Assembly (NCBI GenBank): GCA_023383815.1
Contig: JAHDYG010000005.1
Coordinates: 62,001-126,000, forward strand
Direction: 5' to 3'
DNA: 64,000 nucleotides
Source of the DNA: Rhodocyclaceae bacterium
Lineage (GTDB): Bacteria; Pseudomonadota; Gammaproteobacteria; Burkholderiales; Rhodocyclaceae
Part shown: positions 45,900-55,100 of the stretch, piece by piece
How the letters are laid out: each line of letters begins with the position of its first letter
Numbering within the stretch: the stretch's first letter is position 1
Notes under the pieces: model-generated
What the model saw: the letters and a program-made list of their open reading frames with translations, nothing else
Databases searched by the model: none
Told to the model about the DNA's origin: nothing
Made by a program: the position numbers and the translations under genes

Positions 45900-46247
45900 C
45901 TAGATGTCATCGCGGATGCGTTGTTCGAACTGCAGGATCTGCGTCGTGTCGATGCCCGCGATGTGCTCCAGAGGAATCGTGAACACGACACCACGGCTTT
46001 CCTTGCGCAGGTCGAGTTCATTGACGATCGCCTTCATCACCGCGAGCGAGAGCTTCTTCTCCAGCACGAACACAAGCACCGACTGGCTGCCTTCGTAGGT
46101 GAGACCGAAGAAGGTCTTCTTCTCCTGTGCGCCGATGCCGCGACCATCGAGAATGGTCACGCCCCCCGCGCCGGCCCGGCGCGCCGCGTCGATGGCCTTC
46201 TCCTCCAGATCCTCGGCGAGGATCGCGACGAGTACCGAGAATTTCAC
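45900..46247 (-). CDS. PII-like signalling protein of the DUF1538 operon
   Basis: 115 aa from GTG 46247, with AAGGAG seven bases upstream; the GTGA overlaps the DUF1538 stop. FSVLVAILAEDLEEKAIDAARRAGAGGVTILDGRGIGAQEKKTFFGLTYEGSQSVLVFVLEKKL has the ferredoxin-like PII fold, but the uridylylation motif YRGAEY of GlnB is absent and the T-loop is replaced by QEKKTFFGL. PII-like proteins regulate partner transporters by nucleotide binding. The partner is evidently the DUF1538 protein. The 358-aa track frame runs spuriously into that gene. Confidence 0.82.
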   Translation of the reverse strand: MKFSVLVAILAEDLEEKAIDAARRAGAGGVTILDGRGIGAQEKKTFFGLTYEGSQSVLVFVLEKKLSLAVMKAIVNELDLRKESRGVVFTIPLEHIAGIDTTQILQFEQRIRDDI

Positions 46248-47758
46248 GATGCTTCTCCTTGCTGCCGGGTGACCCGCTCGACGTACAGAGCATAGAGCAT
46301 GACGGTCACGATGGGAAAAATCGAGGCGAAGGCGATCAGGCCGAAGCCGTCGATCAGCACGTTGCGCCCCTCGATGTGGGTCGCCAGCCCGATACCGAGC
46401 GCAGTGACGAGCGGCACCGTAACCTCGGAGGTCGTCACGCCGCCCAGATCGAAGGCGAGCGGCACGATGTACTTCGGCGCGACCCACGTGAGCGCGATCA
46501 CCAGTGCGTAGCCCGCCATGATGTAGAAATGGATCGAATCGCCGCTGATGATGCGATGCACGCCGATCGTGATCCCGATCGCGACCCCGATCGCAACCAG
46601 CATGCGGATGTGGTTGCCGCGCAGCCGTCCCTTGCCCGCTTCCTCGGCCTTCTGCCCGATCGCGATCAGGGCCGGCTCGGCCATGGTCGTTGCAAAGCCG
46701 ATCGAAAAAGCGAAGAGATAGACCCAGAGGCGCGTGTCGAGCCCGATCAGCTGCTCGGCCATGCTCTGGCCGATCGGGAACAATCCAAGCTTGAGCCCGA
46801 CGACGAAGGCATACAGCCCGACGATCACCAGCACGAAGCCACCGATGACTTTGTGCAGATGCGCGATCGGCTTGCGGATCACGCCGTACTGGAAGAACAG
46901 GATCACGAGGATGATCGGCGCCACGTCGCGGAACATGCGCAGGAGATCGGTCACCGCGCCGACCACCAGTGCCCACGCGCCCGTCGCCACCTTCCCGGTT
47001 GCGGCCGCATCGGCCGTGACCGGCGCGGCCATCGCCGGCAGCGCCGGATCGGCCAGATTGAACACGTAGATTCCGTAGAGCTGCACGACGATCATCGGCA
47101 CCATCACCGCAAGCGCGACGAGGCCGAAACCGTGCGCCAGCGCATTGCGCCCGCGGATCGAGGTCGCGAGCCCGATCCCGAGCGCGGCGATGAGCGGCAC
47201 GGTGACGATGTTGGTCGTCACCCCACCCGAATCGTAGGCCAGCCCGACGATCTCCCCGGGAGCGAAGAAGGTCACCGTGACGACCAGCAAGTACCCCACG
47301 ATCATGTACCCGTGCAGCGAATGGCCAAGGATCGTGCGCACGACCCCGAGCGCGACCACCGCACCGACCGACAGCGCAACGAGCACGCGCAGCGTGAAGC
47401 CGTCCACCCTTCCGCCGCTGATGAGCTCGGCCTTGCCCGCAACGGCGATCAGCGCCGGCTCGGCGATCACCGCCGAAAACCCGAGGCAGAACCCGAAGGC
47501 CATCAGCAAGGGCAGCGAACCTTTCTTCGCGAACTCATTGGAGAGGTTCTTGCCGATCGGAAAGATCCCGAGTTCCAGGCCCTGCAGGAACAGCGCCACA
47601 CCGAAGATCACCACCATCAGGCCGAAGGCCATCGACGCTACGCCCTCGGGCACCTCGCGCATCACGCCGAGCTGGAAGAAGGTGACGACCAGCACGATCG
47701 GCAGCAGATTGCGGAACGAATGCTCCAGCGTCTCGGCGAAGGCCTTGAGCGGGTTCAC
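46244..47758 (-). CDS. DUF1538 membrane protein (tandem repeat transporter candidate)
   Basis: 504 aa from GTG 47758, with GGAGG upstream. The protein is an internal duplication of two DUF1538 modules of about 230 residues. FAPGEIVGLAYDSGGVTTNIVTVPLIAALGIGLATSIRGRNALAHGFG in the first half aligns with VAPKYIVPLAFDLGGVTTSEVTVPLVTALGIGLATHIEGRNVLIDGFG in the second. Each module has about six membrane segments and an AEPALIAI motif. This pseudo-symmetry is typical of secondary transporters. No substrate is known. It is the first gene of an operon with PII-like and CBS regulators. Confidence 0.85.
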   Translation of the reverse strand: MNPLKAFAETLEHSFRNLLPIVLVVTFFQLGVMREVPEGVASMAFGLMVVIFGVALFLQGLELGIFPIGKNLSNEFAKKGSLPLLMAFGFCLGFSAVIAEPALIAVAGKAELISGGRVDGFTLRVLVALSVGAVVALGVVRTILGHSLHGYMIVGYLLVVTVTFFAPGEIVGLAYDSGGVTTNIVTVPLIAALGIGLATSIRGRNALAHGFGLVALAVMVPMIVVQLYGIYVFNLADPALPAMAAPVTADAAATGKVATGAWALVVGAVTDLLRMFRDVAPIILVILFFQYGVIRKPIAHLHKVIGGFVLVIVGLYAFVVGLKLGLFPIGQSMAEQLIGLDTRLWVYLFAFSIGFATTMAEPALIAIGQKAEEAGKGRLRGNHIRMLVAIGVAIGITIGVHRIISGDSIHFYIMAGYALVIALTWVAPKYIVPLAFDLGGVTTSEVTVPLVTALGIGLATHIEGRNVLIDGFGLIAFASIFPIVTVMLYALYVERVTRQQGEAS

Positions 47759-47920
47759 AGTCCGGCGCCTCCGGCGATCCCGCACAAGGGCCTGGCCAGA
47801 TGCGCACAGCCGGTGCTCTTCACCGCCCGCATGTTGCCCGGTGCCGCCGGACCGTCCGGTCCTCCCCCTGCGATCGCCCGCACGTCCGCCCTCCCCGTTC
47901 CTGGCCAGCCCAGAGCATAG

Positions 47921-48227
47921 AGCAGGGCGTGCAGAAGCGGAATCCCGACGAGCTCCTGGACGCTCGCCAGCGCCGGCGGCGGCTTTCTCTCGCAGTGGGA
48001 TACCAACACCTACGCACTCTTCCACAAGTCGGGCGAAGAAGCCGACGTATGGGTCGCGCTCTACGGGATCGAGTTCGACTTCGACAGCGACCGCCCTCAC
48101 CAGTCGCCACAGCATCGCCGCGCAACGCCTGACGCCGTTCGGCGCCGGCATGGCGGCGCCCGTCGCAAGCAACGACCACGAAGACGGCCGCGCGCGCAAC
48201 CGGCGCGTCGAACGGGTGAAACGCTGA
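47921..48227 (+). pseudogene. possible remnant of a degraded gene
   Basis: The 563-bp gap between the DUF1538 gene and the PIN toxin has no intact gene. One frame reads IPTSSWTLASAGGGFLSQWDTNTYALFHKSGEEADVWVALYGIEFDFDSD, a protein-like segment without a start. It runs into low-complexity Arg-rich sequence, while the adjacent frame continues plausibly (HSIAAQRLTPFGAGMAAPVASND) to a stop at 48227. This looks like a truncated, frameshifted fragment. The parent family was not recognised. Confidence 0.3.
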
Positions 48228-48321
48228 TTCGCACCCGGCGCCAGGCCCGGAGAATCATTGCGGGCGATGCGGGCTGCGTGCCGGCCATGCTCGCCCCGTC
48301 CTTTGTCGGGACGGCTCGATA

Positions 48322-48759
48322 CTACTTTCTTCCTTCGCGGCGTCCCGCCATTCCTGCGTGCTGCCAGAGCTTCACTGCACGCGAGCGGCGGATGTTGCCG
48401 TCGCGCGTCAGCAGCGGCAGTCCATGGGCACGCGCCGTTGCGACAATGATGCGATCGGCCGGGTCACCATGAAACCCTGCCGGCAGACGATCGAGGGCGA
48501 CGACGACCGAGACGTCCAGCGGCAAGAGGGTGACGGCTTCCGCCGCCACCGGCAGCCAGAGCGACAACGGCGTGTCGAGCGTCAGCCGCTCCTTGGCGGC
48601 CAGCATCTGCGCTTCCCAGAGACTGATGGCGGAAAGGGCGGGCGGCGTGCCGGCGGCCGCCAGCGCGTCGAGCGCTTCACGCTCGCGAACGGACAGTTCG
48701 GATTGACCCAGCAGCCACCAGATCCAAGCATGGGTGTCGAGCAACAGAGGCAGTTTCAT
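48322..48759 (-). CDS. vapC: PIN domain ribonuclease toxin (VapC-like)
   Basis: 145 aa. LLLDTHAWIWWLLGQ gives the first catalytic Asp, SAISLWEAQML the Glu, and DPADRIIVATARAHGLPLLTRDGNIRRS the later acidic pair, the complete PIN set. PIN toxins cleave tRNA or other RNA. ATG 48759 overlaps the antitoxin stop (ATGA). Next to a gene remnant and a repeat, so the region may be recently acquired. Confidence 0.9.
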   Translation of the reverse strand: MKLPLLLDTHAWIWWLLGQSELSVREREALDALAAAGTPPALSAISLWEAQMLAAKERLTLDTPLSLWLPVAAEAVTLLPLDVSVVVALDRLPAGFHGDPADRIIVATARAHGLPLLTRDGNIRRSRAVKLWQHAGMAGRREGRK

Positions 48760-49013
48760 TGACTCGCGGATTGCATGGCTTCGAAATCTGCGGCATCGAG
48801 TACCGATTCACCCGGGGCGGCCGAAAGGCGACCGCTGCCGCGCAACCGAAGCCACGGAGCGGTATCTCGCTCCGCCGGCGCGCTGGGCACGAGCCTGGCG
48901 ACGATGCGGCCACGACGCGTCAGGTCGAAAGCGGTCCCCTGCTGTTCAACCTGACGGATCAGATCCAGGCAATGTGCCTTGAATTCAGTGACGCTGACGG
49001 CACTCATGGTCAT
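48756..49013 (-). CDS. Phd/YefM-type antitoxin
   Basis: 85 aa; ATG 49013 or the next ATG at 49007. SAVSVTEFKAHCLDLIRQVEQQGTAFDLTRRGRIVARLVP is the Phd/YefM DNA-binding N-terminus, and the C-terminal SVLDAADFEAMQSASQ probably wraps the toxin. Direct ATGGTCA repeats (49012-49037 region) upstream may be the autoregulatory operator. Overlaps the toxin start by 4 nt. Confidence 0.85.
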   Translation of the reverse strand: MTMSAVSVTEFKAHCLDLIRQVEQQGTAFDLTRRGRIVARLVPSAPAERDTAPWLRLRGSGRLSAAPGESVLDAADFEAMQSASQ

Positions 49014-49090
49014 TTCTCACTTGAAAATGGTCACATGCAACGATAGCACTTTGAGGAAGATGGAAAAAGTCGGCGCGGCCCGCCCGCTCC

Positions 49091-49411
49091 TCAGCGGTCG
49101 CCCTCCGGAACGTAGATGAACGAGCCGTCCTTCATCCGGTAGGCGACGCCGGCGCGCGAGCCCTCGCCGCTGCCGATCTCGCCGCTCGCCTGGTAGTGCT
49201 CGATCTGCTCGCCCTTCTTGACGATCATCTCCATGTTCGGCTGGCCGGGGTTCTTGATCACCGTGACGTTGTCGGCCGAGAACGGGTTCATCGGGTTGTT
49301 CGCGACCGCGAGCAGCAGCGCGGCGATGATGACGAGAAACACGTCGATCAGGTTTACGACCGACAGGATCGGGTCGTCCGCTTCGAGATCGTCCATCAGC
49401 CGCAGGCTCAT
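49091..49411 (-). CDS. DUF2149 protein, ExbD-like (HmuV-type)
   Basis: 106 aa. One N-terminal membrane helix, DDPILSVVNLIDVFLVIIAALLLAVANNPM, then a periplasmic domain of about 60 residues (VTVIKNPGQPNMEMIVKKGEQIEHYQ, YRMKDGSFIYVPEGD). NLIDVFLVI matches the proton-carrying Asp helix of ExbD (PLIDVMLVLL in this window's exbD), so it is probably an ExbD analogue. DUF2149 genes accompany CobN-like and MotA/TolQ/ExbB genes in the hmu locus of Bacteroidetes. Coupled to the ExbB-like gene (4-nt overlap). Last gene of the operon. Confidence 0.8.
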   Translation of the reverse strand: MSLRLMDDLEADDPILSVVNLIDVFLVIIAALLLAVANNPMNPFSADNVTVIKNPGQPNMEMIVKKGEQIEHYQASGEIGSGEGSRAGVAYRMKDGSFIYVPEGDR

Positions 49412-49956
49412 TGCACGCCCTCCGCCGCGAGCGGAGCGATCGGGTCGTCATGCGCCGGCCGAGCGGACGCCTGCGGCAGCGGCACGCCCTTCTCGATCTC
49501 GGCCAATTCGGTGGCGAGCCAGCGCCGGCGCACGCTCACGATCCAGTAGGTGATCGCTGCGCCGATCAGCGCCAGGATGACGGCCGAGAAGGCGACCATC
49601 AGGTTGCGGCTGACTTCCTGCAACTGGCCATCAGCGAGCGCCTTGAGCGCCGGCCCCATCGGGATCATCGTCGCAACGAGACCGAGCATCGGCGCGACCC
49701 GCGTCACGATGCGCAGCAGTTCGAGCTTGCGCACCGCCAGCGCTTCGAGGTCCGTGATGCCGAGCGCGGGATCGGCACGCAGCGCCATGCGCAGTTCGAA
49801 CCCGCGCGGGTCGTTGCGCGCTCGCTGGCGCGCCTGGATCAGGAACACGCCCATCGCGTAGAACGAGTAGAAGAAGAGCGCTGCGACGAGCACCAGCACC
49901 GGCAGCATGAAGAGCTGGCTCAGGCCATACATGGCCGATTCAACGGGATACGACAT
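49408..49956 (-). CDS. MotA/TolQ/ExbB-like proton channel protein (HmuU-type)
   Basis: 182 aa from ATG 49956. Three hydrophobic segments: LSQLFMLPVLVLVAALFFYSFYAMGVFLI, VAPMLGLVATMIPMGPALKALADG and NLMVAFSAVILALIGAAITYWIV. RVAPMLGLVATMIPMGPAL corresponds to the conserved ExbB/TolQ channel block. It is shorter than this window's ExbB. Paired with DUF2149, it would form a second stator complex separate from ExbBD. The gene lies 82 bp after the second receptor and overlaps the DUF2149 gene. Confidence 0.85.
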   Translation of the reverse strand: MSYPVESAMYGLSQLFMLPVLVLVAALFFYSFYAMGVFLIQARQRARNDPRGFELRMALRADPALGITDLEALAVRKLELLRIVTRVAPMLGLVATMIPMGPALKALADGQLQEVSRNLMVAFSAVILALIGAAITYWIVSVRRRWLATELAEIEKGVPLPQASARPAHDDPIAPLAAEGVQ

Positions 49957-50038
49957 GGCGGAAAGACTCCTTTTCAGGTGGGATGGAAATCGGGACGGGT
50001 GTGTTGGGGTCCGGATCGAGGCGGCGCGGGCGGGCGGC

Positions 50039-52168
50039 TCACCATTTGCCCTCCAGCGCCAGCAGCCAGGTACGCTCTCCGCCGTCGCGGGTGCGCAGGC
50101 CCCACTCGCCCTCGGGTCGCAGCGCAGTGCGGACGGCGCGATCCGGGGTGGCGAACAGGTTCTCGACCGACAGACGCAGCAGCAGCGATGGCGCGAGCGG
50201 GCGCGAGAGGTGTCCGTCCACCCGCGTAGCGGTACTGCTGCGCGCCCGCAACTTGCCCGGATGCACGCTGCGCGTGCCCGATGCATGGCGGATCTGCACG
50301 CCGTAGCCGGTCCGCCCGCGCGCCGCGGCCTGCTCCCAGGACAGCGTCGCGAGCAGGCGCGGCGTGTCGTTCGCGATGCGCCGCACGCCTAGATCGCGGT
50401 CGGCCACGCTCGCGCGCGGCAGCGTCAGGCTCAAGCGCAACACGCCGCCTTCGAGCGCACCGCGGGTGAGCAGCACGGAATCGGCGCGCAGGCTCAGTTC
50501 GGCGCCGTAGTGACGCGCATGTCCGACATTTGCAGGGCGCTCGACCCAGCGGCCATCTTCGAGCGTGGTCCGGCCCTCGACGAAATCGCGTGTGCGACGG
50601 GCGTAGAAGTTCACCCCCACGAGGCCGGCCTGCCTGGCGAAATACCGTTCCAGACCGAATTCGGCGCGCACGATGCGTTCGACGCGAAGTTGCGGGTTGC
50701 CGGCACGATCCGGTTCCAGCGGTGAGTTCACGCCGGCCGCCCGCACGACGATCGCACTGCGCTCGTCGAGCTTCGGAAAACGGACGCCATGCCCGGCCGA
50801 TGCGCGCACCACCCAGCCTTCATGGGGCTCCCATCGCAGCGACAAGGACGGATCGAGCACTCTGCGCTTTTGCCGGCCGGCTTCGGTGCGTTGGCGCAGC
50901 GCATCGGCGCGCACGCCACCGGTCAGGATCAGCGCATCATCGACGATCCACTCGTCCTGCAGCCACAGACTGAGACGCTCTTCGCGCTGGGCATGGCTGC
51001 GGGCCTGGCCCGCGGCGTCCGCGGCCTGCCGCTCACGCAGTCCCAGGTGTGCGGCTTCGAGCCCGATCGATACGAGATGTGCGTCGACCGGCCGATCGAG
51101 GCGCAGCGCACCGCTCAGTTCACGCTCGCGCCGCTCGCTTCGCTCGGTCCAGTGCCCGGGTTCCTCGCCCGACGCGGCCCCATCGACGATCGTGCGCCGC
51201 ACGTCGTGGCTGCGCGTGCCTTCCATCCACGCCAGGCGCACGCCGAGCTTCGGCTCGGCGCCACCGCCGCGCTCGCCGTCTACACGCAGGCGCGAGATCC
51301 GCGTGCGCCCGTCCTCGCGATCCCGGCGCACTGTCGGATCGGACTCGCCCTGCGCGCGCTGCACGACGTCGACACGGCGCGCAACCGTGTTCTCGTAGCG
51401 GCTCGGCCACAGGCTCAGGCGCATCTTGCCGCGTGACCAGGACAGGCGCGGCGTGAAGATCGTTTCGTCGACGCGATAGACCCCGTGTGCATGCTCGGAG
51501 CCGGCACCGGTTTCGCCCTCGCGTGTTCGACGCGTGTCGACCGGCATGCGATGGCGGTTCGCGGTCAGCGGCAGATTCCACGAGAAGCCGTCGGCACCGC
51601 CCCCGACGCCGGCGGTCAGTTGCAGGTTCGGCTCGCCGCCGCGCCATCCGATGACGCTGCGCACCTCGGTCGACCAGGTCTTCGGGGGCGCCTTGAGGAT
51701 CAGATTGACGACGATCTCGGCATCGGCGCCATGCTCGGCGCTCGCCCCGCGCACGAGTTCGATGCGTTCCAGATCGCCCGCTGGCAGGCGCCCGACGACC
51801 GCCATCGCGTGGCGCCCGCTCGCACTCGGGCGCTCACCATTGACGAGGATCGCCACCGAATCGCGCCCGATCCCGCGTGCGCTCGCCGCGGCCGAGCCCG
51901 ACATGCCGCCGCCCGCACGATCGAGCCCGGGGATCCGGCGCAACACTTCGGCGACCGACAGACCGCCGAGCGAGGCGATCTGCTGCGCATCGAGGACGAT
52001 CTTTGCACCCGGCGCGAACCGTTGCTCGGAGAGCGCATCGAGCACCGCACTCACATTGACCACCGGCAGTTCGACCGCGTCATTCGCATGCGCCCGTTCC
52101 TGCGCCCCCGCACCGGCCGCCGCCAGCAGCAGGCACAGCGCAACCGGACGATGCGCGGCACGCGTCAT
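50039..52168 (-). CDS. TonB-dependent receptor 2 of the CobN-like locus
   Basis: 709 aa from ATG 52168, overlapping the CobN-like stop by 4 nt. Signal peptide ends about GAGAQE. Plug domain: PGAKIVLDAQQIASLGGLSVAEVLRRIPGLDRAGGGMSGSAAASARGIGRDSVAILVNGERP...LERIELVRGASAEHGADAEIVVNLI. The barrel has VRFPKLDERS and GNPQLRVERIVRAEFGLERYF, and the C-terminus ends in the aromatic LALEGKW of outer-membrane barrels. The ligand is not evident. Its place inside the operon suggests it imports the same or a related compound as receptor 1. Confidence 0.88.
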   Translation of the reverse strand: MTRAAHRPVALCLLLAAAGAGAQERAHANDAVELPVVNVSAVLDALSEQRFAPGAKIVLDAQQIASLGGLSVAEVLRRIPGLDRAGGGMSGSAAASARGIGRDSVAILVNGERPSASGRHAMAVVGRLPAGDLERIELVRGASAEHGADAEIVVNLILKAPPKTWSTEVRSVIGWRGGEPNLQLTAGVGGGADGFSWNLPLTANRHRMPVDTRRTREGETGAGSEHAHGVYRVDETIFTPRLSWSRGKMRLSLWPSRYENTVARRVDVVQRAQGESDPTVRRDREDGRTRISRLRVDGERGGGAEPKLGVRLAWMEGTRSHDVRRTIVDGAASGEEPGHWTERSERRERELSGALRLDRPVDAHLVSIGLEAAHLGLRERQAADAAGQARSHAQREERLSLWLQDEWIVDDALILTGGVRADALRQRTEAGRQKRRVLDPSLSLRWEPHEGWVVRASAGHGVRFPKLDERSAIVVRAAGVNSPLEPDRAGNPQLRVERIVRAEFGLERYFARQAGLVGVNFYARRTRDFVEGRTTLEDGRWVERPANVGHARHYGAELSLRADSVLLTRGALEGGVLRLSLTLPRASVADRDLGVRRIANDTPRLLATLSWEQAAARGRTGYGVQIRHASGTRSVHPGKLRARSSTATRVDGHLSRPLAPSLLLRLSVENLFATPDRAVRTALRPEGEWGLRTRDGGERTWLLALEGKW

Positions 52169-55100
52169 GCTGCAAGCGCCATCGGCTCTGCCAGCCGGCG
52201 CGTCTGACGCAACGAGCCGGCGACGAAGGCAGACGCCGTCAGCGCAGCGAGCAGCAGGTCGAACCACCTCCACGCGAGCGGACTTTCCTGCGGCGACGGG
52301 ACCTGCTCAAGCGTCTGGCCGGTGACCTGCTGCACGTCCGGCTCCGGCGGCGCGGCGGCCGGCTCCGCGCTCACGGCCTCGGGTTTCGGTCCGGCATCGA
52401 GGCCGAATCCGGCCGCCAGCCCGTCCACGAACGCACCCACGCGGCTGCTTGCCGGAAGGTAGTCGAGGCGTTCGACCGCGTCGCGATAGACCTCGACCAG
52501 GCGGCGCAGCGTCGCCTCATCGGTCGTCCAGTACTCCTTGCGCGCGGCTTCGAGCATGCGCTCGGCGATCTGCGCACGCGCGGTCGGGTTGTGGGTCTCG
52601 AACCACTCGTCCATCCCCAGATCGAGCGTATCCTCGACATACACGTCGAAGAAGCCCTGCCACTGGTCATCGCGGACGATCTCGGGTGCGACCGAGGTCC
52701 AGCCCCAGAAGTTGTTGACGGTGTCGACGACGTTGAGCGTGCCGGCGTAGCCTTCCTGCTGCATCGCGCCGATCCACTGCGGATGAAAGTAGCGCGAGCG
52801 CAGCTCGGCGGCGAGAAAGCGCGCGGCGCCTTCGACCTTGCCCTGGGCTGGATCGCGCAGGTTGCTGATGTAGAGGCCCGGGCTCTTTCCGGTCAGATGC
52901 CGCACCGCAAGACCGATCCCGCCCAGGTACTGGAACGGATCGTCCGTGGTCAGCATGCCGTAGAGGTTCGACGAACGCGACAGCACCGCCGCCTCGACCC
53001 CCTTGATCTGCTCAGCATAGAGGTTCAGGCCTTCGGGCTTCTTGCCCCAGCGCTCCAGGGTCGGACCGAAGGCGTACTGCATGCGCGAAAGATAGAGATC
53101 GGCGAGCTTGCCCTCGTCGTCCCAGGTGTCGGTCGCCAGCGTCGCATCATCCAGACCCGTACCGTAGAGCCCGCTCTGGCTCGAGAAGATGCGGGTGAGC
53201 GAATACTCGCGCGCATCCTCGGGCGCCATCCCCTGTTCGAGCAGGCTGCGCTCCAGGCTGAGGGTGTTCGCCCTCACGGCGTTGTCCGGCTCGTCGAGCG
53301 CCGACACCTTCTCGACTGCGCTCGCGATCAGCGCCATCACGTTCGGAAACTGATCGCGGTAGAGACCCGTGGCCGAAACCACGACGTCCACCCGCCCCCG
53401 CCCGAGTTCGGCACGTGGAATCACCTCGACCTCTGCGATGCGGCCGAACCGGTCCCACACCGGCCGCACGCCGAGCGCGTGGAAGACCTGCGCTTCGAGC
53501 ACGCCGAGGTGGCGCATCGCCTCGACCGACCAGAGCGAGAACGCGATCTTGCGCATCTCGGCTCCGTGCTCGGCGCGGTGCGCCGCCAGGAGCTGGGCAA
53601 AGGCATCGCCGCCGGTCCTCCAAGCCTGCTCGGTCGGCAGCCGCGACGGATCGAAGCCATAGAGGTTGCGCCCGGTCGGCAGGCTTTCGGGATTGCGGAT
53701 CGGATCGCCCCCGTAGTGGGTTTCGATGTAACGGCCAGCGAGCGCAGCCAGCAGCCCCGTGTGTTCGTTGCCGGCATCCTGGGCCGTGAAGTGCTCGCGC
53801 GCCTCGCGCATCAGCTCGGCCCGTGCCGGATCGGCCGGCGCGCCGTCGATCAGGTGCGCAGCCAGCACGCGATAGGGTTCGGACTCGGCAAGCTCGCGAT
53901 AGTCGTCGACGAAGAGTTCGTCGCGCTCGGCCAGGTCGAGCGCCTCGTAGAGACGATCTCCGAGCATCTGCAGCGTCGTCGACACCCGGTGGCCGGGCTG
54001 CGGCGCCTGCCCGAAACTGTGCAGCCCGAGCGGCTGCGCGGTCTGTGCCAGCGCATGCAGCCAGTCGTGGAGTTCACGCTCGAACGGTACGAAGTCGGCC
54101 TGCGCCCGCGCGACGGTCCAGCCGATGTCCTCGAGCAGGGTCAGGCGTGCGGCCTCGTCGATGATCGCGGCGATCGTCTGCTCCTTGACGGCACCGTCGT
54201 CGAGCAGCCCGTATTCGTGCAACAAGTCGTGCAGCGGCATCAGCTGCGCATGCAGCCCGGCCGGCGCGAAGGGCGGGGTCTGGTGACTGATGATGGTCGC
54301 CCGGCCGCGGCGCTTGGCCTGGGTCGCCTCGCCAATGTTGTCGACAATGTAGGGATAGACGATCGGCGTGTCGCCGAGCACGAGATACGGATCGTCATAC
54401 ACCGACAGCCCGCGCTCCTTGCCCGGCGTCCATTCCTGGCTGCCGTGGGTGCCGAAGTGGATCAGCGCATCGGCGTCGAACTGCTGGCGTGCGTAGAGAT
54501 AGGCGGCCAGATAGAAGTGCGTGAGCGGCACCTTGGCGTCATGGTAGATCGCCTTCTCGGCCGGTTCGCCCGCCTGCCCGCGCGGCGGCTGCGGCAGGAT
54601 CACGAGATTGCCGAGCGCGAGGCGCGGCACGACGAAGTAGCGGCCGGCGCCCTCGCCCGCAACCATCGGGTCCGCCTCCGGCGCCCCCCAGCGCGCCACC
54701 ACCCGTTCGCGCACGGGCACCGGCAGCGCGTCGAACCAGGCGCGGTAGTCGGCGAGCGGCAGCTTCGCCGCAAGATCGCGCACGACCAGATCGTCGAGAC
54801 GTCCACTGCGGTAGAACGGAGCGAGGAGCGCCTGCGCCCGCTCGATCATCTGGAGCTCGTCCATCCCCTCGACCCGGTAGCCCGCGGTTGAGAGCACGCC
54901 CGTCAGCGCGGCGAGGCTCTTCGGCACGTTCAGGAACGAGGCGGAAAGGTTCTTCTCGCCCGGCGGGTAGTTGTAGAACATCAGCGCGAGCCGCTTGTCG
55001 GCATTCGCCTTGTGCCGCAGGCGGGCGATCTTCAGCACCTTGGCGACGAGCGCATCGGCCTGCTCGGGAATCAGGCGCGCCTCGCCGTTCTCGATCGCCG

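Noticed and set aside
46127-47920. 597-aa plus-strand ORF
   Set aside because: Antisense to the DUF1538 gene, whose internal duplication confirms it as the coding strand.
52591-54891. 766-aa plus-strand ORF
   Set aside because: Antisense to the CobN-like gene; low-complexity His/Arg/Gln translation without motifs.
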